Source of the DNA: Paraphotobacterium marinum
GTDB taxonomy: Bacteria; Pseudomonadota; Gammaproteobacteria; Enterobacterales; Vibrionaceae
Reading direction: 5' to 3'
Length of the DNA: 64,000 bases
NCBI RefSeq assembly: GCF_002216855.1
Contig: NZ_CP022356.1
Coordinates: 682,001 to 746,000, forward strand
Positions 57,564 to 64,000 of the stretch are shown piece by piece; within the stretch, counting starts at the first letter, position 1; each line of letters starts with the position of its first letter. The notes below the pieces were generated by a model. It searched no databases, was not told the DNA's origin, and saw only the letters and a list, made by a program, of their open reading frames with translations. The position numbers and the translations under genes were made by a program.

Positions 57564-58460
57564 TTATGGATCAGCTGAAATTTCTTTAGGCATATAATGC
57601 ACTGGCTTTAGCTTTAACAGCTCAGGGAGAGTCGTCCCCACAGAGATAGAAGACCAGGTCCCTGTTAAAACACCAACAAACATAGCTATAGCAAATCCAT
57701 GCAAGCTACTCCCTCCCATAATCCATAAAGCAATAATTGTAATTAAGGTCGTACCAGATGTAACCATAGTCCTTGAAAAAGTTGCTATCACAGCTTCATT
57801 GTTTAAAATTTGAGTATCTCCTGTTGGATTTGCCCTCAATGTTTCACGCAATCTATCAGCAATAATAATGGAGTCATTTAAAGAGTACCCTAAAACGGCT
57901 AGAACAGCTGCTAATTCTGTTAAATTAAACTCCATCTGTGTAATTGCAAAGACACCAAAAACTAATATCACATCATGCGCAAGAGCAAGTAAAGATCCTG
58001 AAGCGAGACGCCACTCAAAACGATAGCTTAAATAAGCCATAATAAACAGCATACAAATAAGCCCAGCAATAAAGCCTTGTTGTTTCATTTCATCGCCAAA
58101 GGAGCTCCCAACAACTTGAGTCTGTATGATTTCAGTTGGACCAATATTATCACTTAAAATTTTAGCAAAATCAGGGGTTTTTTCTGTTGATGTAGGCTGA
58201 TATCTAAAATTCCACTTTCCAGAAGAAGAGCCTTCTTGAACTCTAACTTCCTGGTCTAAAATCGGGTCAAGAACATCTTTTAGTTGCTCCGATGTCACAG
58301 AACTATTCGTTGAGATATCAACACTCATACCGCCAGTAAAGTCGATTCCCCAATTAATTCCTTTCATTCCTATGAAGACAAAAGACAATACCATTAACGC
58401 TATGGAGAAATAGCTAGTCAAATATCTACATTTTGTTGCTGTTTTCATATCTATTTTCAT
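57564..58460 (-). CDS. secF: Protein translocase subunit SecF
   Basis: A 298-residue inner-membrane protein with six membrane segments. The GIDFTGGMSVDIS motif (about residues 33-45) after helix 1 and the helix-4 region LAAVLAVLGYSLNDSIIIADRLRE (about 180-203) identify SecF. With SecD it uses the proton gradient to complete protein export. AGGA precedes the ATG, which is 11 bases after the secD stop. The operon ends at a strong terminator. Confidence 0.96.
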   Translation of the reverse strand: MKIDMKTATKCRYLTSYFSIALMVLSFVFIGMKGINWGIDFTGGMSVDISTNSSVTSEQLKDVLDPILDQEVRVQEGSSSGKWNFRYQPTSTEKTPDFAKILSDNIGPTEIIQTQVVGSSFGDEMKQQGFIAGLICMLFIMAYLSYRFEWRLASGSLLALAHDVILVFGVFAITQMEFNLTELAAVLAVLGYSLNDSIIIADRLRETLRANPTGDTQILNNEAVIATFSRTMVTSGTTLITIIALWIMGGSSLHGFAIAMFVGVLTGTWSSISVGTTLPELLKLKPVHYMPKEISADP

Positions 58461-58471
58461 AAACGTTAATC

Positions 58472-60286
58472 CTATATTTTTATATCTCTTCTAGAATCTT
58501 TTCCCCACTTCAGGTTTATAATAGCCCTAGAAGTAAAAATCCCACTGAACATACTTGTCAAAATACCTAAACCTAATACTAAAGCAAAACCTTGAACTGG
58601 ACCGTTACCTATTGCATACAAAACAACAGCAGTAATGAGTGTTGTAAAGTTGGAATCGAAAATAGTACCAAAAGCTGACTGGAAACCTCGGTCAATAGCT
58701 TGTGCTAGAGTTCGTCCCTCTCTCATATTATCTTTAATTCTTTCAAAAATAATAACATTGGTATCAACAGCCATACCGACCGTTAAAACTATTCCAGCTA
58801 TACCAGGCATAGTTAAAATTGAGCCAGGCCATAAACCTATGAGCCCTATCAAGCATATTATATTCACAACAAGTGCTAAATTAGCAACCCAACCAAGCTT
58901 CCTATACCAAAGAAGCATAAAAACAAGTGTCATGACCATACCTAACACTAGCGCAGATAGACCATTTTTAATGTTTTCTGCTCCTAATTGCGGACCAATT
59001 GTTTTTTCTGAATCCACCAAAACTGGAGCTGATAAAGAACCTGCTCTCAACAGTAAAGCTAAATCTTGTGCTTCTTTAGGTGAATTAATTCCTGTTATTT
59101 GGAATCTGCTAGCAAAACGACCTGCAATATTTGCAACATTAATAATTCTCGTCTTTTTAACCATATTTCCTTTTGCATCGATTCCATAATCAACATAAGC
59201 AGTTGCCATAGGCTGACCAATATGATCTCTTGTAAACGCAGACATCGTATCACCGCCTTCAGAATCCAAGACTAGATTTACTTCTGGTTGTCCATTTTGT
59301 GAATAACCAGAGCTAGCCGACTGAATACTTGTACCGGTAATAACTGGTGTATTGCTTACTGTTACAGGTTGTTTGTCATTGTTATAGAGGACTTGACTAT
59401 TTTCACTGCCATTTGGTACAACTTGATAAAAATATAGTGATGCAGTAGCTCCAATTATTTTTTTAGCATCTGAAGGGTCTTGGACACCAGGTAATTGTAT
59501 TAAGATTCTACTAGTGCCTTGTATCTGAACATTAGCTTCAGTAATACCCAATTGATTAATACGATCTCTCATAATTGTTAAATTTTGTTTAACAACCTTT
59601 TCAGTCATACTTTTTTGAGCATTTGGCATTAATGAAATATTTAATGTATTATCAGGTAAATTTTTAACACTCCATTCAGGATAATTCTTTGCCATCATTT
59701 CTTGAACAGCAACTTCTGCTTCAGGTACTTGATACTGTAACGTAAATGAGGTTGGAGATTCAGTTTTTGTTCTTACATTTAAACCTTCTTTATTTAAAGT
59801 CTGCTCTAAATCATTTCCTAAACGTTCGCTTTTTTCTTTAAATACGGAATTCATATCAACTCTTAAAAGAAACTCAACCCCACCTTTGAGATCAAGTCCA
59901 AGTTTTATCGGATCAAAACCCATATCTAAAAGCCATTTGGGAGCTGCTGGAACGGATGCCAGGGCAACACGATTTTCACCATATTCTTTAGCAAGAATAG
60001 ATTTGGCTTTAGTCTGTTCATCTCTATTTCTTAAAACGACAGTGATAGTATCACCAGTATCTGTTATTTTGGTTGAATCTATACCATCTGATTTCAGTTG
60101 ATTTTGAATCTTTAAGATCGGGATATTTGAATTTCCATTTTCTTTAATTTGAACTGCATCATCAAAAGAATAAACATTTGGTAAAGCACTAAAGAACATT
60201 ATAATGACGACGGCCACTACAATTAGATATTTCCATGCAGGATAATGGTTTATCCTTATTATGTTTTTTTGTATTTTTTTACTCAT
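58472..60286 (-). CDS. secD: Protein translocase subunit SecD
   Basis: A protein of 604 residues with one N-terminal helix, a large periplasmic P1 region and five C-terminal helices. DLKGGVEFLLRVD (about residues 125-137), the GITEANVQIQGTSRILIQLPGVQD segment (about 243-266) and GMAVDTNVIIFERIKDNMREG near residue 500 are family hallmarks. The ATG at 60286 is preferred over the TTG four codons upstream because a GGA lies seven bases before it. yajC, the usual upstream partner, is absent; an exported 127-residue protein of unknown role precedes it. Confidence 0.95.
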   Translation of the reverse strand: MSKKIQKNIIRINHYPAWKYLIVVAVVIIMFFSALPNVYSFDDAVQIKENGNSNIPILKIQNQLKSDGIDSTKITDTGDTITVVLRNRDEQTKAKSILAKEYGENRVALASVPAAPKWLLDMGFDPIKLGLDLKGGVEFLLRVDMNSVFKEKSERLGNDLEQTLNKEGLNVRTKTESPTSFTLQYQVPEAEVAVQEMMAKNYPEWSVKNLPDNTLNISLMPNAQKSMTEKVVKQNLTIMRDRINQLGITEANVQIQGTSRILIQLPGVQDPSDAKKIIGATASLYFYQVVPNGSENSQVLYNNDKQPVTVSNTPVITGTSIQSASSGYSQNGQPEVNLVLDSEGGDTMSAFTRDHIGQPMATAYVDYGIDAKGNMVKKTRIINVANIAGRFASRFQITGINSPKEAQDLALLLRAGSLSAPVLVDSEKTIGPQLGAENIKNGLSALVLGMVMTLVFMLLWYRKLGWVANLALVVNIICLIGLIGLWPGSILTMPGIAGIVLTVGMAVDTNVIIFERIKDNMREGRTLAQAIDRGFQSAFGTIFDSNFTTLITAVVLYAIGNGPVQGFALVLGLGILTSMFSGIFTSRAIINLKWGKDSRRDIKI

Positions 60287-60321
60287 TTCATTTTCCAAAA
60301 ATATTTAATTTTAAATTTTTT

Positions 60322-60705
60322 TTACAATCTTTTTTCTATATAACTGTGATTATGTAGGATGTGTGTAAAGAGCGTTGAAAATGATATTGTGTCGAATAAA
60401 CTTTTTTTAATTTGATAAAAGCCAAGATCTTTAGATGTTAAACTTTGATTACATCTTTTTGAAAGACCTTTCAAAGTCATTATCTCAACAAGTGAATAAT
60501 GGTTTAAAAAATTAGAATTATGGACATTTTCATTATTTTTAATACTTAAATATTGTCCTTCGAAAGAACTCTCTGTTTTAAGGTACAGATTTGGCTGAGA
60601 ATTATTTAATGATTGCTTAACTGGTTTTACTTTATTAAATAATCTTAATGCAGCAGCTTCATTACTAACATAGATAAAAATAAAGAAAAAAAATAAATAA
60701 CGCAA
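60322..60705 (-). CDS. Small exported protein of unknown function upstream of secD
   Basis: A 127-residue protein with a signal peptide (residues 1-18 or so, ending EAAA). No family is recognised. The mature part is polar with several aromatic residues and a single cysteine near residue 87. It occupies the place where yajC would be expected upstream of secD (35 bases before it) but has no resemblance to YajC, which is a membrane-anchored basic protein. Cotranscription with secDF is likely from spacing. Confidence 0.6.
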   Translation of the reverse strand: MRYLFFFFIFIYVSNEAAALRLFNKVKPVKQSLNNSQPNLYLKTESSFEGQYLSIKNNENVHNSNFLNHYSLVEIMTLKGLSKRCNQSLTSKDLGFYQIKKSLFDTISFSTLFTHILHNHSYIEKRL

Positions 60706-60807
60706 CCTTATAATCCCTGAATATTAAAAAGGTTTATAATATGCATTATTTAATTTTCAATCAAGTGAAATTGATTGATAAAATCAAAGTTAAATATTTT
60801 TTTAGTT

Positions 60808-61820
60808 TTAATTTAGTTTTTTAACTACATTCACTAAGAAAATCAAAACAGGAACCTCTATAAGTGGTCCAATAACTGTTGCAAATGCTTGAGGCGAGTT
60901 AATTCCAAAAACGGCTATAGCTATAGCAAGAGCTAATTCAAAATTATTTCCCGCAGCTGTAAAAGCAATGGAAATATTTTTTTCTCTCTTTATCCTCAAA
61001 AGTTGTCCTAGACCATAACTCAGAAAAAACATAATAAAAAATATAAAATTAACGGAATTGCAATTAATATAATATCAATGGGTGTTTGAGTGATTGCCCT
61101 ACCTTGAAGAGCAAACATTAAAATAATTGTATAAATTAATGCTAACGGTGCTAAAGGTGACACTAATGGAATTATAAATTCGTTGAGCCACTTTTCATTT
61201 TTAAATATTAGGGAAAAATATCTTGTCATACCAGCAAGAATTAATGGAATACCAAGAAATATTACAACATTTTTAAAAACCAATACTAGTGAGATATTTA
61301 TATCCACTCCTAAAAAACCCATTTTTGATGGTAAATAGCTGATAAAAAACCATGCATATCCACTATAGAAAAAAATTTGGAAAACACTATTCACTGCTAC
61401 CAAAGTAGCACCCCACTCTTTATTACCATCAGCTAAATCATTCCATACCAATACCATTGCAATGCATCGAGCAATACCAACTAATATTAATCCGACCATA
61501 AACCCTGGATAATCTCTTAAAAATGTAATTGCAAGTAAAAACATTAATATGGGACTAACAACCCAATTTAATACTAATGATAATGACATCGATTTCTTAT
61601 CTTTTATCACTTTTTTTGTAAGAGAATACCTAACTTTCACTAGTGGAGGATAAATCATTAATATTAAACCAATGGCTATTGGGATGTTAATATTTCCGAA
61701 ACTAAATTTATTCACCATAATATCTAAATGACTTACGTTATTTCCAAGGGTAATACCAACTATAATAGAAATAACAATCCAAATAGTTAGGTATTTTTCA
61801 AAAAAGTTTAATGATTTCAT
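60808..61820 (-). CDS. ACR3-family arsenite exporter, frame broken at a T6 run
   Basis: Two frames, 61820 to 61020 and 61032 to 60808, join to a 337-residue transporter if one T (coding sense) is added to the six-base run at 61036-61041. The repaired junction reads PLILYFFIMFFLSYGLG, the expected helix. ARCIAMVLVWNDLADGN near residue 113 carries the conserved Cys of ACR3, and FTAAGNNFELALAIAIAVFG is the helix-9 motif. ACR3 exports arsenite, and sometimes antimonite, with the proton gradient. No arsC or arsR is adjacent, but a large palindrome lies at its promoter. Confidence 0.87.
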
Positions 61821-61833
61821 TTTAATAGTCTCT

Positions 61834-61880
61834 CATATATGTTTTTTCATATACATGATACATATGAAAAAACATATATG
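61834..61880. promoter_or_regulatory. Large palindrome at the ACR3 promoter
   Basis: A perfect inverted repeat with 19-base arms (CATATATGTTTTTTCATAT at 61834-61852 and its complement at 61862-61880) and a nine-base spacer, 13 bases upstream of the ACR3 start. It fits an operator for a dimeric ArsR-type repressor, or a leader hairpin. No arsR gene is in the window. Confidence 0.55.
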
Positions 61881-61989
61881 TCAAGATTAAAATATTTGGA
61901 CGCTCTATATGGAAAATTTTTAAATTTAATAAAATTAAAAATTATGATATAAATTTTTTTTACACAGAGATTAAGACTTAGGAGTTTCA

Positions 61990-62844
61990 ATGAATATCGG
62001 GTTTATTGGTCTGGGTACAATGGGATACCACTTAGCAGGATACCTTTCAAAAAGTACACATAACATAACAGTTTATAATAGAAATGAGAATAAAGCTCAA
62101 AAGTGGCTCAGTGAATACACAGGCTCTAAAGCTTTAACAATTTCTGACTTAGCAAAGGAATGTGAAGTCATATTTACTTGCGTAGGGAATGATAATGATT
62201 TAAACGAAGTAATTTTAGAAGTTTTAAAAACAGCAAGACCAAACACTATAATTGTTGATCATACCACCACATCTTTTCAAATGGCCAAGCATGCCAATAA
62301 TTTATGCAATAAAAATAATTGTTCTTTTATTGATGCCCCTATATCAGGAGGTGAACAAGGTGCAATCAATGGGAATGTCACAATCATGGCTGGTGGAAAA
62401 GATAAAATTTTTGAACAAATAAAACCTTTACTATCTTTTTATTCCAATAGCATTGTGCTTATGGGAGACAATGGTTATGGTCAACTGACTAAAATGGTAA
62501 ATCAAATATGTATTGCTGGTATCCTTCAGGGTTTATCTGAAGGACTTTCACTTGCAAAAAAAGCAAATCTAGACATAGATAAACTCGTGAATACGCTCAA
62601 AAATGGTGCGGCAGGTTCATGGCAATTAGAAAATAGAGCCAAAACCATGTCAAAAAATCAATTTGATTTCGGTTTCAAAATTGACTGGATGAGAAAAGAT
62701 TTAGGTTTTTGTTTGGACTATGCAAAACAAAATAATCTAGAATTACCTCTGACCAAACAAGTCGATGAACATTACGAGCTATTACAAAACGAAGGCTTTA
62801 ATCTCATGGATACATCTGTTCTAATTAAACAATTTGATAAATAA
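61990..62844 (+). CDS. Beta-hydroxyacid dehydrogenase (3-hydroxyisobutyrate / tartronate semialdehyde reductase type)
   Basis: A 284-residue NAD(P)-dependent oxidoreductase. The N-terminal GFIGLGTMGYHLA dinucleotide motif (residues 4-16), DAPISGGEQGAINGNVTIMAGG (about 117-138) with the substrate-binding glycines, and the catalytic Lys in GQLTKMVNQ (about 168-176) define the family. The likely substrate is a short hydroxyacid such as tartronate semialdehyde or 3-hydroxyisobutyrate; specificity cannot be read. A good AGGAG lies five bases before the ATG. It is a single-gene unit, divergent from the ACR3 gene. Confidence 0.9.
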   Translation: MNIGFIGLGTMGYHLAGYLSKSTHNITVYNRNENKAQKWLSEYTGSKALTISDLAKECEVIFTCVGNDNDLNEVILEVLKTARPNTIIVDHTTTSFQMAKHANNLCNKNNCSFIDAPISGGEQGAINGNVTIMAGGKDKIFEQIKPLLSFYSNSIVLMGDNGYGQLTKMVNQICIAGILQGLSEGLSLAKKANLDIDKLVNTLKNGAAGSWQLENRAKTMSKNQFDFGFKIDWMRKDLGFCLDYAKQNNLELPLTKQVDEHYELLQNEGFNLMDTSVLIKQFDK

Positions 62845-62995
62845 ATACATGTCAAATACTTGGTCTTTATATGTAAAGATATAACATTTTAGTAAGATCA
62901 AGTATTGATAATTGTTGCATGCAAAGAGTCTAAAACTTAGGATTATCCTTTTTATACATAAAGTCTCTAAAATTTTTTCATTTCGCTGACCTTAA

Positions 62996-63054
62996 ATTTA
63001 CACTTCATTTACATAACTAACTCTTTTGATAAAAATATGTAAATAAATGTAAAT
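62996..63054 (+). promoter_or_regulatory. Paired tandem repeats upstream of the histidine-rich operon
   Basis: At 63037-63054 the octamer ATGTAAAT occurs twice with a 10-base period. At 62996-63014 the complement of a near copy occurs (reverse strand ATGTAAAT and GTGTAAAT, 11-base period), so the two tandem pairs face each other. OmpR/PhoB-family response regulators bind tandem half-sites at this spacing. The array ends 80 bases before the first histidine-rich gene. Confidence 0.5.
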
Positions 63055-63134
63055 CTAATTGATAAATTTTCTTTTCAAAATAGAATAAAACCATGTTTTA
63101 AATATCAATAAAAAATAAGTATAGGAAAGTACAA

Positions 63135-63383
63135 ATGAAAAAATCTATTGTTTTGATAAGTTTACTGTCAGTATTTGCAGTTTCTTCTGTTGCAAATGCT
63201 GAAAAAATCAAGTTAGCCGGACCTAATGGCAAAATCGTAATAGGAAATCATGGCGTAAAAATTGTTGGAAATGATTATGATAGACATCACCATCACCATA
63301 GAGAACATGGAAAAACTGTAATAAAAAAAGAACATTGTAATCATCATAAATGTGTAACAAAAAAAGTTGTTAAAAAATATTAA
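63135..63383 (+). CDS. Small exported histidine-rich protein, first copy
   Basis: An 82-residue protein with a signal peptide (residues 1-22, ending VANA). The mature part has a glycine/lysine segment (KIVIGNHGVKIVG), a run of five histidines near residue 51 and a C-terminal HCNHHKC motif followed by VTKKVVKKY. The two cysteines and clustered histidines suggest periplasmic binding of a soft or borderline metal (Cu, Ni, Zn); this is inference. The C-terminus is nearly the same as that of the third gene here. AGGAAAG precedes the ATG. I know no named family. Confidence 0.7.
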   Translation: MKKSIVLISLLSVFAVSSVANAEKIKLAGPNGKIVIGNHGVKIVGNDYDRHHHHHREHGKTVIKKEHCNHHKCVTKKVVKKY

Positions 63384-63398
63384 TTGAGGATAATAAAA

Positions 63399-63626
63399 AT
63401 GAAAAAACTATTAATTTCTTTGGCTGTTATTTCAGCATCAATAATAAGTGCAAATGCTTCTGCAAAACATGTTACTGAGCATGTAAAATATAGATGGCAC
63501 CATGGTGTTCACGAAAGAATTATCGTAAAAAATGTATGTAAGCATCACTATCATCAATGCAAGAAAGTAAAGCGAACTCAATACCTTAATCGTAATTGGC
63601 CAGATAAAGTTGTTGTCATTAAATAA
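63399..63626 (+). CDS. Small exported histidine-rich protein, second copy
   Basis: A 75-residue protein with a signal peptide ending near ANASA and a mature part rich in His, Lys and Tyr. It carries VCKHHYHQC, a cysteine pair with three histidines between, in the place of HCNHHKC in its neighbours, and a different tail (LNRNWPDKVVVIK). The ATG at 63399 has GAGG upstream and follows the first gene by 15 bases, so they form an operon. It is likely a diverged member of the same group. Confidence 0.65.
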   Translation: MKKLLISLAVISASIISANASAKHVTEHVKYRWHHGVHERIIVKNVCKHHYHQCKKVKRTQYLNRNWPDKVVVIK

Positions 63627-63644
63627 CTCTTAATCTGAAACCCT

Positions 63645-63672
63645 AAAAAAAGAGCTATGCCAGGCTCTTTTT
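63645..63672 (+). terminator. Intrinsic terminator after the second histidine-rich gene
   Basis: A nine-base stem (AAAAAGAGC / GCTCTTTTT) with an eight-base loop, ending in Ts, 18 bases after the stop. It separates the first two genes from the third. Confidence 0.85.
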
Positions 63673-63727
63673 AAACCCTAAATTATTTTATTATTCTAGA
63701 CCGTTTTTGCTGTCTTAGGAGGTTCTT

Positions 63728-63985
63728 GTGTTTAAAAAAATTTCAAAAATTATAGTAATTAGCTCGATTTTTGCTGTCATTTCTTCTTCTGCAATGGCTG
63801 ATAGTTTTAAATTTGTATTAAGAGATCATGGAAATAAAATTGCAATTGGTGGTGGTGGACATCATCACAGGCATCATCACAGACATCATCACGATCATTG
63901 GAGACATCACGGCAGAACAGTCGTAAAAAAACAACATTGTAACCACCACAGATGTGTAACTAAAAAAGTCATTAAAAGATACTAA
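63728..63985 (+). CDS. Small exported histidine-rich protein, third copy
   Basis: An 85-residue protein starting at GTG, with a strong AGGAGG five bases before it and a signal peptide ending AMA. The middle is almost pure histidine with Arg/Asp/Trp spacers, giving about 16 histidines in all. The C-terminal part, HGRTVVKKQHCNHHRCVTKK then VIKRY, matches the first copy with only conservative changes. Being after a terminator it must have its own promoter. The duplication and strong His enrichment suggest selection for metal binding. The window ends 15 bases later, so further copies may follow. Confidence 0.7.
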   Translation: MFKKISKIIVISSIFAVISSSAMADSFKFVLRDHGNKIAIGGGGHHHRHHHRHHHDHWRHHGRTVVKKQHCNHHRCVTKKVIKRY

Positions 63986-64000
63986 ATTAGGAATTAGACA

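Noticed and set aside
63135-63985. Interpretation of the histidine-rich proteins as bufferin-type modified peptides
   Set aside because: The cysteine context (HCNHHKC) does not match the EGKCG-type motif I associate with that class, and no DUF692 enzyme lies in the window; left as unassigned metal-binding candidates.
1-64000. Search for CRISPR arrays, tRNA or rRNA genes and insertion sequences
   Set aside because: No regularly spaced direct repeats, no cloverleaf or rRNA core sequences and no transposase-like protein were found by reading; a covariance-model and IS scan would be needed to exclude them fully.

Overview
The window is an AT-rich (GC roughly one third or less, judged by eye), densely coded segment of a Gram-negative chromosome. 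Markers of the outer and inner membranes (OmpA-like protein, beta-barrel porin, YdbH/YnbE/YdbL, LPP20-like lipoprotein), SecDF, malate:quinone oxidoreductase and cytochrome bd point to a gammaproteobacterium. The AT-rich character and gene families would suit the Francisella/Fastidiosibacter/Legionella side of the class, but I cannot name a genus from the sequence alone. No rRNA, tRNA, CRISPR array or insertion sequence was seen. One orphan tyrosine recombinase (1.0-2.0 kb) is the only mobility gene.

Layout. 0-7 kb: rhodanese, YciH, recombinase, D-Ala-D-Ala ligase, YdjM-like membrane protein, nucleoside phosphorylase, a Crp-type regulator and an ammonium channel. 7.2-15.8 kb: ydbH, then yagU, then an mqo / prephenate-dehydratase-like / fumC operon, then ynbE-ydbL, so the intermembrane lipid-transport set is split in two. 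15.8-19.7 kb: an AraC regulator divergent from a Bcr/CflA efflux pump, a lipoprotein and a HugZ-like protein. 19.8-28.8 kb: the 5-oxoprolinase genes pxpA, pxpB and pxpC, interleaved with two exported proteins of unknown function and a three-gene glycan-initiation locus on the other strand. 28.8-43.8 kb: a DAHP synthase with a TrpR-type operator, NudC, a large lipoprotein, CcoG, a CIO-type cytochrome bd oxidase (cydAB), NagZ, an acyltransferase, an amino-acid permease, a CDF metal transporter and an OmpA-like protein. 43.9-50 kb: a hybrid histidine kinase divergent from an operon of a phosphate-binding-like protein, a porin, an M14-type zinc peptidase and an alpha/beta hydrolase. 50-62.8 kb: a LysR regulator, a racemase homologue lacking both catalytic cysteines, DUF502, AmpG, a sigma-54-regulator-like protein without GAFTGA, a MetC-like enzyme, SecDF, an ACR3 arsenite exporter and a beta-hydroxyacid dehydrogenase. 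63-64 kb: three tiny exported histidine-rich proteins with their own repeat-rich upstream region.

Two observations stand out. First, eight genes carry nine reading-frame breaks, and every one is repaired by adding a single base to an A or T run. The one-way pattern suggests either homopolymer under-calling in the assembly or slippage-dependent expression rather than random decay. Second, the histidine-rich exported proteins at the right edge look like an undescribed periplasmic metal-binding family, with a tandem/inverted repeat upstream that resembles a response-regulator site.

Regulatory sites that can be read directly include a near-perfect TrpR box over the promoter of the DAHP synthase and a 21-bp-spaced direct repeat between the AraC regulator and the efflux pump. 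Most convergent gene pairs are separated by clear intrinsic terminators.
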